Of a stretch of 64,000 nucleotides of DNA, positions 34,296 to 47,440 are shown one piece after another (the first letter of the stretch is position 1; each line of letters begins with the position of its first letter). Made by a program: the position numbers and the translations under genes. Source of the DNA: Ottelia alismoides (Eukaryota > Streptophyta > Magnoliopsida > Alismatales > Hydrocharitaceae); the NCBI GenBank assembly GCA_037367405.1, contig JAZKJV010010618.1:1-64000 (forward strand), written 5' to 3'. The notes beneath the pieces are model-generated. The model did not search any database. It saw nothing but the letters and a program-made list of their open reading frames with translations, and was not told the origin of the DNA.

Positions 34296-37200
34296 CCAAT
34301 GCAAATATTTGTTCCGACAGTACTTTGTTTTCTTCTTATCAGACCTGCAGTGGTTGGACTACAAAGAGGAGGAACGATTCTGCAGTCAGGGTGCTAGGGT
34401 CAGGAAAAGTCAACTTGAGGTTCTCCTCTGGACGTGTCTGGACATTGCAAAGGATGTTGCATGTTGCTGACATCAAGAAGAATGTTTTATCTGGCTCTAT
34501 CTTAGTTAGAAATGATTTTAAATTAAACTTTAAATGTAATAAAGTTATTATTCTGAGACACGACATTTTTTATGGAAAAGGTTACTTGCAAACTTTGACT
34601 TGTTGTTTAGAATTAAATATGATTCGGTAAACTTATATTCAATAAATGTTTTAAGCTCTGAATGTTCTAATTATGTGCCTCATGTTGTGGATAATCTAGA
34701 ATCTTGTGATATGTGGCATGGTATGTTGGGATATGTAAACTTAAATTCAATTAAGAGAATGATGAATTTATATTTGATCCCAAAACATGATGTTGATAAA
34801 ACTCAAAAATATGAAATTTGTGTGCAAGCTAAGACTCATGGGAAGTCTTTTCAGTCTGTCTCTGGAGATAGTGAAATCTTGGATCTAATGCACATGGATA
34901 TCTGTGAGTTTAATGGTGTGTTGACCCGAGACAATAAGAATTACTTTATCACTTTTATAGATGATGGCAGTAGATACTGCTATGTGTATCTTATGAAATC
35001 CAATGATGAAGTCAGAGAAATTTCTTATATCTAAGAATGAGTCTGAGACACAAACATGAAAAGTACTTAAAGGCCTTAGGTCATATAGAGGTGGTGAATA
35101 TACCTCTAACTTTTTTGATGAATAATGCAAATCATTTGGCATAGTTCACGAAGTTACTGCTCCATACTCACCAATGTCAAATGGGATAGCAGAAAGGAAA
35201 AATAGAACCTTAACTGATATGATCAATGCTCTCCTACAGAGTTCTGGACTTCCAACCTATATGTGGGGAGAAGCCTTGAATATGGCTTGCCATATTCTGA
35301 ATAGGGTTCCTCCAAGGCATATGGAAAAGTGTCCTTTTGAATTTGAAGAATTATGAAACCGAGCTTAAGATATCTCAAAGTGTGGGGATGTCTCGCTAAG
35401 GTTTTAGTCCCACAGCACAAGAGAAAGAAACTAAGTCCTAAAACTTTTGATGTGGTCTTCTTATGTTACTTGGAAAAATAGCTATGCATATAGTTTCTTG
35501 GTAATTCGATCCGAGATACCTGGCATAGATGTCAACACTCTATAAAACTCTGTGATGCTACCTTCTTTGACGATGTCTTCCCTATGAAGACTTGGATCCC
35601 TCAGAATCTGACCATTGAGAGTGCCTCCACATCAGGATCTATTTCAGATCAAGTGGAAAGGATAATGAACGTGGGGGTTGAGACTCAACCTGAACCCAAT
35701 GATCTTTCAGAATAAATTGAGCCAAGGAGGAGTAAAAGACCTCGGATAACCAAGGATCTGGGTAGCGACTTTGTTGTCTACCAGATCAAGGATGATCCAT
35801 CAAGTTTCAAGGAAGCCATGGCATTATCTGAAGCAAAACATTGGAAGGAAGCCATCAAGTCTGAGATGGATTCCATTATGGCTAATGGAACTTGGGAGTT
35901 GGTTGATTTACCCAAAGGTTGCCTTACCATTGGGTGCAAGTGGGTGTTTAAGAGAAAACTTAGGCCTGACGGATCAATTGAAAAGTATAAAGTCAGATTA
36001 GTTGCTAAGGGCTTTAGGCAAAAAGAAGGTATCGATTATTTTGATACATATTCTCCTGTAATTAGGAATACCACAATCTGGATGCTCATAGCATTGACAT
36101 CTGTATATGATCTTTCTATCCACTAGATGGATGTTAAGACCGCCTTCTTACATGGCGATCTTGAAGAGGAGATCGATATGGATTAGTCTGATGGACTCGT
36201 GACTCTAGAAAATGAGGGGAAGGTTTGCAAGCTTGTTAAATCCCTTTATGGATTGAAACAAGTACCAAAGCAATGGCATGAAAATTTTGACAAAACAATC
36301 TTGTCATGTGGCTTTAACGTTCATGAATCCGATAAGTGTGGCTATTCCAAGGTAAAAGGTGATGAGTGTATTGTCTTATGCACTTATGTTGATGACATAT
36401 TTTTGTCCGGATCACATGCCAGGAATATTAATGAGACTAAGGCATTCTTGAGTAGCAAGTTTGAGATGAATGACATGGGTGTTGTTGATGTGATCTTGGG
36501 TCTCAAACTGATAAGGTCAGTTGATGGGACCGTAGTTTCTCAATCTCACTATATTATTGAAAAGGTACTTGAGAAATTTGGATATCAAGACTGCAAAGCT
36601 GTAAGTACTCCTTTTGATTCATCCAAAACGTTGTTTAAGAATAAAAGTGGAGTAGTTGTAGCTCAGCTAAGGTATTAACAAGCGTTAGGAAGTTTAATGT
36701 ATCTTGGGAATTGCACGAGACCTGATATTTCATTCTCTGTTGCAAAGCTGAGCAGATACACTAGCCGTCTTGACCGACTCACTGAGAGGCTCTAGATCGA
36801 GTACTGAAGTACTTGAAGGGAACTATTTCCCTTAGTTTGCATTATGGTAGACATCCATCTGTACTAGAAGGATATAGTGATACAAGCTGGATCGGGAAAA
36901 TAAAGGAGTCTGGGAGTAATGGTGTTACTGGGTATGTCTTTACCCTTGGAGACGGTGCAATCTCCTGGAGGTCTGTGAAGCAGACCATTCTAGCTCGATC
37001 TACCTTTGAGGCTGAGCTGTGTGCTTTGAACACCAGTAAAATTGAGGCTGAATGGTTAAGGGAAATTCTGTCTGAACTTCCCATGGTAGGTCAGCCAGTT
37101 CCTGCGATCTCGGTACATTGTCATACCATGACCACAATCACCAAGATCAAGAGTTCAAAGTTTAATCATAAAATGAGAAAACACATACAAACCAGTCTTA

Positions 37201-37379
37201 AGACATTAAGAGATTTGGTGTCTCGAGGAGTGTTGGCTGTGGATTTTGTTGGATCTAAAGACAACGCGACAGATCCATTGACCAAGGGACTTGATAGATC
37301 TTTAGTCCTAAAGTCTAGGCTTGGGATGAGACTGAGATCCATTAGGAGTTCCTCTACCATAACAACCCAACCTATCTGA
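34296..37379 (+). pseudogene. Copia pol (protease, integrase, RT, RNase H), broken
   Basis: The order is that of Ty1/Copia. The protease begins at the insertion point, with the DTGA codons partly on each side and NANICSDSTLFSS to the right. The GAG-pre-integrase zinc region (DMWHGMLGYVNLNSIKRMM) has Tyr where a His is usual. The integrase core is at about 34880-35356 (MHMDICEF, FIDDGSRYCYVYL, SNGIAERKNRTL). The RT is at 35818-36678 (KWVFKRKLRPDGSIEKYKVR, then YVDDIF with the catalytic Asp pair intact). RNase H lies at 36813-37379 (GYSDTSWIG, RSTFEAELCAL). Stops include TAG at 36124-36126 and 36184-36186, both where family members usually have Gln. Several frameshifts occur between 35034 and 35771 and near 36680-36800. 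Confidence 0.85.
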
Positions 37380-37914
37380 GTGGAGATCCCACAAAGTAGG
37401 TTCAATGTAGTAATAACAAGATGTTTAGAGAACTAGTTGGCACTCTTAATTCTAATGCTTATGCATGAGTGTCTTATCCCTGGAAGCTTGAGTGCCATAC
37501 ATACTGCAAGTTTAGAAAGAGCGTAGGCTCTAAATGGGTTCAAGCCTGAGGGAAGGATGTTAGCAATGTGTCCTTGGAGAATGCTACCTATGTGAGTGTT
37601 ACTGTGGGCCGCAGTTAAAGGAAGAGGGTCTTTCCAGAATACACTTATGAAGCAGGATAATGGTGCATGGCCTTTAAGAGCACCAATCCTGAAGATTGTA
37701 CCAAGAACAACACTTTATTGTTTCTACCTTATACTTAAACACCAAGGTCTAAAGTTCAAGATGTAATTCACTTCATTCCTTTTAAACTGAAAGCAGTAAA
37801 CTCATGTAGAGGTTCAAACCAGAAGGTACCTTTACTGAAAGCAAAATGTGACAGCCGAAAGATGTTTTTTAACTCTCTTTAAATCTCCTTTTCAAATTAG
37901 TGAATTCGTGGGAT

Positions 37915-38942
37915 TGTTGTATTTAAAGTATGTAATTAGGTTTTAATTGGAAAACCTATGCAATTACAATAGGAGTCAATTTGGTTTCAATTGGGAAACC
38001 AAATGTCTTGGAGGGAAAGTTGAGAATTCTCAAATTTGAAATATGAAAAAGCTATGGATGGAAGTTAGTACCACATCTAGTGTTTCTAAACTTTTGGTGG
38101 GCTTATATATGAGTTCACTCCCTAAGCTCTTATAGCAATAGTAGAGAGGAGGATGGAGGGACACGCACGCATGCGCGCTCCGTCTCTGGCTCGAGCTCGG
38201 GCTTGGGAGAGTCAATTCGGATCTCAGATCTTGATATTTTTGTTGTGGGTTTCATTTGGTTGGTCGATTAAATTAATCAGATGGATTAATTTGGATTCGA
38301 CTGCAAATGGGAATTTTACGCAACGGCTCGTTTTTAGCCGTGATTTTGGAATTGGAAGAGACACGCCCGTTGAGGGGCGTTTTCAGAAATCGAAAGGTAA
38401 CATACGCTAGGGCACGCAAACTTCTTTTTATATCTCTCCCCCAGCACTGTTTTTCTTCACTCGCAAGAAAACCCCTCTCACGCTACTTTGGTTATGTTCT
38501 CGTTCATCCTCTCGTGGACGAACCTGCTTCTCTCTCTCTCTCTCTCGGCTGCAGTTCTTTGAGGTACATTCGAGGTCGATCTCGTCGGTGTGCGCAGACG
38601 AAGATGTGTACATCCGTATTCTAGCGGATCGTCAGTACCCTACGCACCGTTATTATGGGGGCGATATCTTCTCTAAGGACAGTCCATTACATGGACGCTT
38701 CGGTGACTTCTAATCTGATTATCTTTTTATTTGCTGCAATTCGTTTATTGCTTTACCTTTCGTGGATCTCGCCTAATCTATGTTTCTGTTTTATTAATCG
38801 ATTCCTATTTGCATTCTGTAATCGAATAACCAAATGGAAATGCATGATTAACATGACGTTAATATGTAATGCTTCTTTTTTTATTCCTTTGGATCCATGT
38901 AATTACTGTTTAAAATATATGTTAATAATCATGTTTTCAACA
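37915..38942 (+). repeat. 3' LTR of the Copia element
   Basis: A 1,028-bp copy of the LTR, directly preceded by GTGGGAT, a weak polypurine tract. It ends TTTTCAACA and is followed by the target duplication CCATT. A CT microsatellite near 38530 differs in length from the 5' LTR. Confidence 0.9.
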
Positions 38943-38947
38943 CCATT

Positions 38948-40352
38948 TGAATATCAAATTGAAAGATTCTACTAGCTCCATTGATTCAAAAGTATGTAAA
39001 TGGTTATATATGGATATGGACATAAGTGTTGTATTATTCTTATCAATTTTAAAACATGAATGTTGATGTGAATACATATGTTACTAAATATGAAAGAAAT
39101 ATTATCATTTATTGAAACAATTACAAATATGAAAAGAATGTTGGACAGACACAAATAATAATAGAATCATACAAATGACCTTAAATTTATATATATTCGA
39201 TGTGCTTATACATTGTGATATTCATATCCATATCCATTTTAAAACATATATAAAGATGAATGTCAAATATAAATAAATGGATACGATATTAAATCCGATA
39301 TGGATATGCTACATATCCATTTTGCATCCCTATTTGAAACTTTTATCCCTTCTTTATTTTCTAATGATCGATATCTTGTTATTCCACTGCATCCCACCAC
39401 TCATGTCGACTATCATCTATAATGTCTCTCTTTATTCAAATGAGTTTGCTATATCCACTCGATCCATATCCACGAATAAAATTGTATTTATTGTAAATTG
39501 TATAAGCAATACTTGATTTGAACATTCACGTAATAACATAGTAATTAGATTAGTGACAAACTGTTTAGCAATAAAATTGACCAATTGATTGTATGAAGAT
39601 TGTATAATACATATGAGTTATAAACATACAAGATTTCAACTCCGAATTGCTAATCATTTCATGTAATTTTCTTCTTAGGTCCAATGACGAGTTAATTATA
39701 ATTAATCTATTTTTGATGTATGTGTGTTTTTATTATTTTCTATCATTATTTGATTTTCGTGGTGCTTTGCTTATGAATTTTGGATAAATTTATATATTAA
39801 GGTAGTGAACCACGGATTCATCACATAAATAAACTGATGGAAATAATAACTAAAAGCTATATCGCTTCCCGGTACTCGACTTTGGACTTTACCGAGTAAA
39901 ATAACACCACATCACACGTAAAATAAATTTGTGATTATTTTTATTCATCATCGATTATCCATTACTACGACATGTTAAAACGACATAATTATGTAGGTAA
40001 ATTGATGGGTTTTCAGTGTACAGGTAAATTGATGGGTTTTCAGTGTACTCGTCGTCATCCTTGTCAGCACCCTCGCCAACAAATTGAGGGACGCAACACA
40101 CAGATTGTTGGATTGATGACAAAATTAGCATGTCGTCAAAATCAAGCTCGATAAATGATAATAATCATGGAAAAATAAAATGTCAATCTTGTGTGTTCGC
40201 TTGCTATTTATCTAATATATGATCAATCTTCGTAGGTACTCATTAGCATTGGAAATAAACCCGTTAGAATCGGGTATTCGTGGGAACGGTTCAAGTCAAC
40301 ACATGATTCAGTTATGACAGGTTAGGATAAAGCATTATCAAATTGGTAGGGT
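38948..40352. other. AT-rich flank with decayed repeat ends
   Basis: No gene seen. The stretch 38965-39335 contains ATATGGATATGGA words and ends ATTTTGCATCCCTA, resembling the MITE at 40358. At 39805-39823 TGAACCACGGATTCATCA resembles the LTR tip of the nested Gypsy element, with similar sequence just before it, so a very old LTR end may lie here. Confidence 0.4.
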
Positions 40353-40357
40353 ACCCG

Positions 40358-40866
40358 CTAGGGATGCAAACGGTTACGGATATATCCGTATCCGATCCGT
40401 CACCGTATTTGTTTTATACAGATTTTGACATTCGTATCTGTATCCGTTTTAAAATGGATACGGATATGGATGTCATTTTGATATCCGCAAACATTCGTAT
40501 CTGTATCCGTATATCCATTTTCGTATATAAATATAGTCATATATTTATTTTGAACCTCATATAACATAATTCTATACCTTCTTTTATCATATTTGTATAA
40601 TTTTTATGATACAAACACATTTAGTAAATTTATATCATGTGTTTCTCATCCAAATCACGTATATTTAAATCAATTCTATAGAGTATTTCTAACATTACTC
40701 GTATGCGATCAATATCCGTTTTACATCTGCATCCAGTTTTTAAGGATATGGTAAGATAGTTTTAATATCCGTCAATATCTGTATCCGCATCTGTATTTGT
40801 ATTAAAAAATAGATAAGGATACGGTAATACCTATATCCGTATCCGTATCCATCAGTACATCCTTAG
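40358..40866. mobile_element. MITE with CTAGGGATG/CATCCTTAG ends
   Basis: Begins CTAGGGATGCAAACGG and ends GTACATCCTTAG, which are imperfect inverted termini. It is flanked by ACCCG on both sides (40353-40357 and 40867-40871). The interior is made of GGATACGGATAT words and their complements. There is no coding capacity. A 5-bp duplication is not typical of hAT (8 bp) or PIF (3 bp), so the superfamily is left open. Confidence 0.65.
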
Positions 40867-42398
40867 ACCCGCCCCATGAATATCCCATGCAAGCGATTTT
40901 GAGTTACATTTTTTGTTTCGTTTTACATTTGATTAGTATTCATGCCAATATGACCCATGAAAGTGAATGACAAGAGCACACTTGTTAACATAGATAATTT
41001 TTAGGAATCCTAGTGTAATTATAAAACAGGTAGGAATACATGTGTTATAGGAAAGTTTTAGAAGAATACATATATAAACGTCCCATGAAATAGGTAGGGC
41101 ATGTTCGGTTGGGGAATATGCTCGGGAATAAGGGGCCTATTCCCCATCTCTATCGCAACTCCCCTCGTACGACTATTCTCCCTCTCCCTCGCCCTTGACC
41201 CTATTCCAGCGAATCTTTATTCCCAACTTTGCGCCAACGACCACCGCAGGCTCCCGCCCTCCCCAACCCCCACACTCACGCTATGTCTCACCCAATAGGC
41301 CCCCCCTTTATCTTCATCACATGTTTGTTCTGCTCTTCCATCGCCCTATGTAGGTCTCAACCTTACCCGTGAAGCACGTTCATCACCTTTATTCTTTCAT
41401 TTTGGCCCTGGCTAAATGCATGTATATATTATTAATTTGTACAAAATAACATTCATTTATTAAGCAATAAATACTGTATAAAATAATGTATCTAATTACA
41501 AAATAAAAGAATAAAGGAAGAAAAGAAAAAAAGAATGAATTGTCTAAGAAACTGAGTGACCCGAAACCCACTCATTGTGATGACATGGCTGACAAGAAAT
41601 AAAGTAGCGGAGATATGGCAGAGAAATTGTACAGACAACACTAAAAAACCCTATTTCTTTTTATCAACAACAAGCCTTTTGGGGCCTATTTTATTTTCTT
41701 ATTTTTATACCTCAAATCAATAAATCCTTAACATGAAAATGTCCATAAAAATAGAAAGAAAATATAAAAATTGTTTCATTAAAAAATAATGCACAATGTG
41801 ACCAAGACACACAAAATAAAAGGCCACACAGAAAATTTTACAGACACGTATCTTCTCCATACCGATTCAAAATTCACCAAACTCACCTTTATTGTTTATA
41901 AAATTAAAGTATCTATTTAATGAAGGTGGTTTCATTTAATTTGGAGTTAAGTTGCAAAAGCTAGCTTTTAAGCCCTTTTGTGCAATTTACTTGTATAAAA
42001 TATTCATTATATTTATTCTTTATATTTTTAGCATTCTTATATTTTTATATAATTGTAAATATTATTTAAAATATATTTTTAGCAAAATCTGACTTTTTAT
42101 ATTTATTCTTGTATTTTTTTTATAAAATATCATTTTTCTAGTTGGTTCACGTGGACCAACCAAGGCCGTTGTTTGTTGACCGAACGGGTCAACTGTACTG
42201 ACTCCAGCCACTGCCCGTGTCAGAGCTTCACCTACACCCTCTTCTACATCTTGTCATGCCTTCCCCACTCTATGATCTCCTTTGAGCTTACCACCATTCT
42301 GCAACCCGCTCACCCATCACCCTCGCCATCTCCCTACTTCTCACCAACCATTGTCCTTCCTCCCTCCAACTTCTCTGTTGTTTTACCCCATGTTAGCC

Positions 42399-42406
42399 TA
42401 TAAATA
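42399..42406 (+). promoter_or_regulatory. TATA box in the LTR-like region
   Basis: TATAAATA followed by a pyrimidine-rich stretch (ACCTCCACCTCCCTTTTC, from 42411), the usual layout of a plant core promoter. It is probably the LTR promoter. Confidence 0.5.
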
Positions 42407-42793
42407 GAGTACCTCCACCTCCCTTTTCATTTTGATCCCTCTCTCGAGTCTCTTAGCCCCTCAGACAAAGCATGCAGAGTCTAGTTGGTGACAAGAGGTA
42501 TTCTTGTGGTTCTGTGCGAGGAGGCATGGAGGAGCAGATCCAGGCATCGTGGATCCCCATCCAGACGATTCTGCATCTTTGGTCTTCGGACCAAATCAAG
42601 CCCTTTCCTAGCATTTCTAGGTTAGTGTTAGTCCTAGGGTTAGCTTCTGCATTTTAATTTTAGAATTTAGTTGTTAATTTAGGTTAAAATCCAAACCCCT
42701 CGGTGTAAATATTAATTTTAGTTCAAACTATTTTGTACAAATTGCAAAAACCCCCTAAACTTTATTGTATATTATATACAGGTCTAGTGTCAG

Positions 42794-42825
42794 CTCAACT
42801 TACGTGGTCCGCCACGTGAGTTGAG
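42794..42825. other. G-box-containing hairpin
   Basis: CTCAACTTACGTGG and CCACGTGAGTTGAG form a 14-bp stem with one mismatch around a four-base loop. The right arm contains the G-box core CACGTG. It is located in the transcribed part of the presumed LTR. Confidence 0.6.
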
Positions 42826-44242
42826 TAATTTGCAGAAACCCCCTCACAGGTTTTATTATTTCTTTTTAGTATTTAAAAGTTGTAATTAAGTGTTATAACT
42901 TTGGGTATTTTGTATATAAACCATGATATTTCATTTTTATTGCAAATATACCCCTGTCAGCACATTGTATTTCTTTTATGCCTTTTTATTTTATTTAAAT
43001 AACTCCCATGCTCTGAAAATTATGAAAAAATAGCTGAAGGTGATCATTTTACGTTTGTTCACACTGCATTTTTATTATAACATTTTCATGAAAATTTTCT
43101 ATTTATTTAAATCAAATAGGAGCTATTTATTTATTGACTAGCTTTAAAAATACAAAAAATTATAACATCGCTTTTAAAATTTTCAAAAAAAAAGAATATA
43201 TTAAATATTATATTTTATAACTCCAGAATAAAATACACAAAAAATATAAATGAAAACCTTAAAAATTAAAAATCCCTCCTAACCCTAAAAAATTTGCAAA
43301 AAAATGTATAAAATCTAAAAAATAGTTTTATGTTGTACATTTTCTTTATGTTGTACAGTATATATTAAAAATAGTTTTGAGTGGTTTTGGACTTACTTTC
43401 TATTTTTAAAACTCAAAAAGGTTCAACTTATTTATTAATTCCATATTTTGGAGTATTTCATATTTTAAAAGTACATAAAAATTAGCAAAAAACCAAAAAT
43501 TCATAAAAAGAGAGAAAATATATAAAAAAGGAAAACATTTTGTTTTAATATTTTTGAGTATTTATAGCTATATTTATAAATATAAAACCCTATATTGACT
43601 ATATATTTATATACTTATTATTATTTTTATTATTATAAAACTTATAAATATATTTTAAAACCTTTAAAAAATAAAAAGGGTTGTATTTGTATATATTTCC
43701 CGAATTTTTAAATATTTATTATATATATTTCATATAGAATATTTATTATATACATATTATTATATATAGATATATATGCTTATTATATATTCTAAAAAGA
43801 AAAAAGAATTAAAAATTGAAAATTCAAAAGAAAATAAAATTATAAAATTAAAAACACAAAAACATAATAATATAAAATTAAAATTCCATAAAAATAAATA
43901 TAATTTAAAACCCATAAAAAATAAAGGCAAAAAAAGTATAAAAATATTTGTTGTTTATTTTTAGACAATAAATAACCTATCCACATATTTGCTCTTTGTG
44001 GTTCGATACTTTACACTTATTCATTGTACACATATTTTTTATAGGTAAATAAAAATAAATTTTGACTCGTACATTTGCATTGATTATTCATACATTGTGG
44101 GTTGATTGTTAATTTATTTGGATTGTGTGAGTAACAAGTGTCGTGCGAGCGATCGATACAACGACTGCCAAATATGACCTCTCAGACACTGCAAACCCTC
44201 CAAGACCAGACGTTAGGTACCTCATCACATTCGGAATTATCA

Positions 44243-44273
44243 AATGACGCCATTGTCAGGGAGCAATGGATAG
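44243..44273 (+). other. diverged Athila/Tat primer-binding site
   Basis: TGACGCCATTGTCAGGGAGC, starting at 44245, differs by only a few bases from the TGGCGCCATTGCCGGGGAGG site of the nested element, and the continuation GCAATGG also matches. The preceding ...ATTATCA is a plausible LTR end. Confidence 0.6.
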
Positions 44274-45939
44274 GATATGACACTTGTACATATAGCTTGC
44301 AGATATTTTTTCTTTGCTAAAATAATTGTTTTATCCGTGTCTGACCATCTTCTTTATTAAATTTATTACGAGGTACCGTATGGCGAAGGTGACTTCTTAG
44401 GAAGCTAGTGCACTCAAGTCGCAAGGTATCATCCTTTTCTCTATAGGCTGGTTTGAGAGAGCAAGAGAGAGAGAGAGAATAACAGAGTTTAGTGTAGCAT
44501 TTTTGTTTTGTGAGAGAAAACTATATTTTTCAGTATTAATTTGTAATAATACATGTACTCTGGATATTTTTGGACACTTCACACTTCGAGGTCCATTTCT
44601 CGAGTGATTCTTCACCTGGGGACCCCATAGGTTATCCGTGTTTTCTTCACTTTCTACCCTTCTATTCTCCCTATTTTCCACTTGTTTTTATTTGGTTTCC
44701 GTGTTTTGAGTTTTCTGCCTTATTTCGTTTATTTTATGTGAATGAGCCCTTAGATTTTAGGAACTGCTTGATCGAGTAAAATTGGTCCAAACACAATATT
44801 ATCATGCACCTACAGATTATACGTTTGGACTTAGCTCAGGTTAAATTGATTCTTCACGCTAAATAGCAATTCCTGCTTATGACGATTTCACCATTTGCAT
44901 TTGCATATAGTGTAAATTTCAATTCATTGTCTTGCATCCTATATAGAGAGAGCTGGGAAGCACTTAAGTCTTCTCTCTGAGCACGCATCATTTGATACAC
45001 GAGTGAGAGTTCCATCATTGTGTCCACTTGCATAGCTTTTCTGTCTTCTCTCTCAGTATTGTATCACGTATGAATTTAAAGAAAATTAAAAAACTATCAT
45101 TAGGCGAAATATTCTGAAAATAGTCAAAAAGGTGAAAACCCAAAAATTAAAACAAGGGGACTGCTAATAATACTTTGACCTTAATTAAAATCTTTAATGA
45201 AGATCATTGTTTTGGGTTCATAAAGCCCTCATTATTTCAAGTACACTTCATACATAGCGAGGCGCAACACTTAAGGAATAGAGTCAAAATCCCAATTTGT
45301 GGTTGCCTCGATTATTACCTAGGTAAGGTGTACGTAGGTGAGTACGGCCTTGTCGATGACGGTGTTATCGCATTGTGTAGAACATCTGACCTGGTCTGAA
45401 ATATTAAGCATAGGCCATGCCCTCATGGGTGTATCTGTATCATCATTTTGCATCCGAGTACCTCATTTTTGGCAAAAGTAGTGGTTTCACTTATCGTCTT
45501 CCTCTCTTATTCTTTGGCTGAGTAGCCCCCAAAGACTGATATCGAGAACCTCAAAAGGTGTAGATGACAGGTTACAAAGGAAATAGAAAGTACGAGATAC
45601 TTTTCTAGCAATACTTACTCTCCTATAGGGCTAGCTTCTAAGGACTTTCTACAAGATTTGCATGAATAACAATAATGAAATTGAAAAGATAAAAATAACT
45701 GATTACTTAAGGCTTCACTTGTGTTGAGTTAAAGAACCCACAATTATTTGGTATTTGTTTGGATCTAAATTAAGTTGAAAGATCAGTCCTGCACACTTGT
45801 GCCATTTTTTTCATTTCATCTATTTTACCCTCTTTGACCCTTGCTCACTTTGAGCCTTCTACTACCTTACACTCCTTTTATTCCTTGTTCATCATCGCAT
45901 CTTTTATTCTTTCTCGATCTTCCTATTTTAACTTTCAAG
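44274..45939 (+). other. leader-like region, no gene seen
   Basis: AT-rich untranslated-like sequence between the primer-site remnant and the first gag-like ATG, with a GA microsatellite at 44459-44480. No domain recognised. Confidence 0.4.
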
Positions 45940-46500
45940 ATGTCGAGTCATGGATGGCTTGGTCGAGACCCTGCCAACACCCACATTGATTCCATACAGC
46001 CGACATCTCCAATCATTTAGGACGATTCCCAAGAACATGGTTTGGACTTTGCGAACCGCACTCCAGACTCTCCACATTCTTCTCCTTCAATAATCTAGGA
46101 TCACTCTTGTCCCGAGCTTTGTCCCTTTTGGATGGAGATAAACTTCACTCCTTACACTTTAAATCCTTAATAAAGTTCTGTGTTGACCTTAACACCGAAC
46201 ATTTCTCTACATCTAATGCTTTTATACAGATTAATAGGGGCATCATTCTCTTTGCATACCAAGAACCGATCTGGAGCCCAAGATATTATCAGATTTTGAA
46301 TCAGAGATGGCAACTTCATGATGAGGGAAGCGACCTCAATAACCACCACAGCCAGATCAAGGCCAACCACCGGACCAGAATGTCGTGAACGCCTAGTTGC
46401 TCGCATCAATTCAAGCCATCTAGCAGCAGCTGACAGACCAAGCCTTGGCCTAGGTTTCCTTCCAAACATGTTTAATGATCTGAGGAGAGAGAGAGAGTGA
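45940..46500 (+). pseudogene. possible gag remnant
   Basis: From an ATG at 45940 one frame reads MSSHGWLGRDPANTHIDSIQ and continues with stops (two are TAG followed by GAC/GAT) to a final part containing CRERLVARINSSHLAAADRP and a stop at 46498-46500. A second frame (46107-46388) contains AYQEPIWSPRYYQILNQRW. The position after a leader fits gag, but I cannot match it to a gag domain, so this is a positional guess. Confidence 0.25.
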
Positions 46501-46729
46501 GAGAACAAAGGAGGAGGAGGATGAAATGATGATGAACAAGAAGAGGGGCATCATGGAGGGCATGCTTGTGTGCTCAAGAGAGAGGCTCCCAAGCCTACTC
46601 TCAAAGAAACATACAATCCTGGTGTTGGCCAGATGACATAGTGTATATAAATTCATGTAGTCCACGGACATTTTGAATTGAAGCTGCAGTTTCTGTCTCT
46701 TCTTCCCTCCTTCCACGAGAACACCAACG
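46501..46729. other. unassigned sequence left of the partial Athila copy
   Basis: Purine-rich AGGAGGAGGATG followed by sequence with no recognised content. It ends exactly where similarity to 56969-59564 begins. Confidence 0.4.
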
Positions 46730-47440
46730 AAGTATCCGTACATTGAAGGTATTTTAAAATACCTCCACACATAATGTAAGTACGCTCTACTTTTAACAAT
46801 AAAGATGCTTCCACTACTCCTGAGCAGTGCCAGAATTGGTAGCAAACTAGTGCTAATAGTCGAGGCTGTTTAAAAATCCACAGGAGCAGGTGGATAAAGG
46901 GCATCAGTAGGGCCAGAGTTGGCGTATCTCGAACGCAGATGGTCGAACCCTACTCAATAAAGCTTGCAAATGCCAACCAAATCATTAATAAAGCTAACGG
47001 GGGTGATCCGACTTGGAAGGGAAGTTGTACCTCCCACAGTTAGTATCAGTGCTAAGGGAATATTGGGCTTGCACACGAACCGAGCACTTGGCGAATTGGG
47101 AGACTTCAAGTTATAGAACAACATCGTTCACCATGGTCTAAAATAATGTCAGATAAGGTTCATAGGTCAATTGGATTCTAAGCTCAACTTGATACTCAGG
47201 TGCTGTTTGACTTAAGTGACATCCATCTTAAGAGAATCCATCACCATACTATATGTAAATAAGATGTCCTCACTCTTAGTTCAAGATTCAAAATCACATC
47301 TATTGTTAGGTAGAGAGATATGAAATGGGTTTACTCATTGGAAAACCTCAGAAGATTAGAGTTCCCTTCTTTCATTTTGGTTGTTTGGTTTTTCAATAAA
47401 TTGTCTTGCTCGGGACTAGCAAGAGACAAGCATAAGGGGG
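46730..47440 (+). mobile_element. extra partial copy of the Athila element's 3' region
   Basis: This 711-bp segment matches 56969-57679 almost base for base, including the polypurine tract AAGCATAAGGGGG at 47428-47440. It should occur only before a 3' LTR, but here it lies before the 5' LTR of the element. The LTR at 47441 therefore doubles as the 3' LTR of a truncated upstream copy. Unequal recombination or a tandem insertion would explain it. Confidence 0.85.

Larger units (their letters stand above)
20829..38942 (+). mobile_element. Ty1/Copia LTR retrotransposon, split by a nested Gypsy element
   Basis: LTRs at 20829-21848 and 37915-38942 start TGTTGTATTTAAAG and end TTTTCAACA. The flanks carry the 5-bp target duplication CCATT at 20824-20828 and 38943-38947, so both ends are exact. 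Gag lies at 21885-22823. After the nested insertion (22824-34290 plus one copy of GGGAG), the protease, integrase, reverse transcriptase and RNase H follow in Copia order at 34296-37379. Without the insert the element is about 6.6 kb. Stops and frameshifts occur in gag, integrase and RT, so it is inactive. No standard Met-tRNA primer site is seen after 21848. Confidence 0.9.
40872..44242 (+). mobile_element. decayed Athila/Tat-type 5' LTR (start undefined)
   Basis: No gene. The right end is set by the primer-site remnant at 44243 and reads GGAATTATCA. Inside are a TATA box (42399), a CT-rich start region, and 1.5 kb of AT-rich sequence like the U5 part of long LTRs. The left limit is unknown; a GTTCGGTTGGGG motif at 41103 could be another MITE end. 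Short frames such as 42472-42657 lie in the presumed transcript leader and show no domain. It may be the 5' LTR of the element whose pol is at 59565, but this cannot be proven here. Confidence 0.4.

Noticed and set aside
46107..46845. Overlapping frames on both strands that could suggest a small host gene
   Set aside because: No family recognised, frames conflict, and the site lies between retrotransposon remnants. Kept only as a possible gag remnant.
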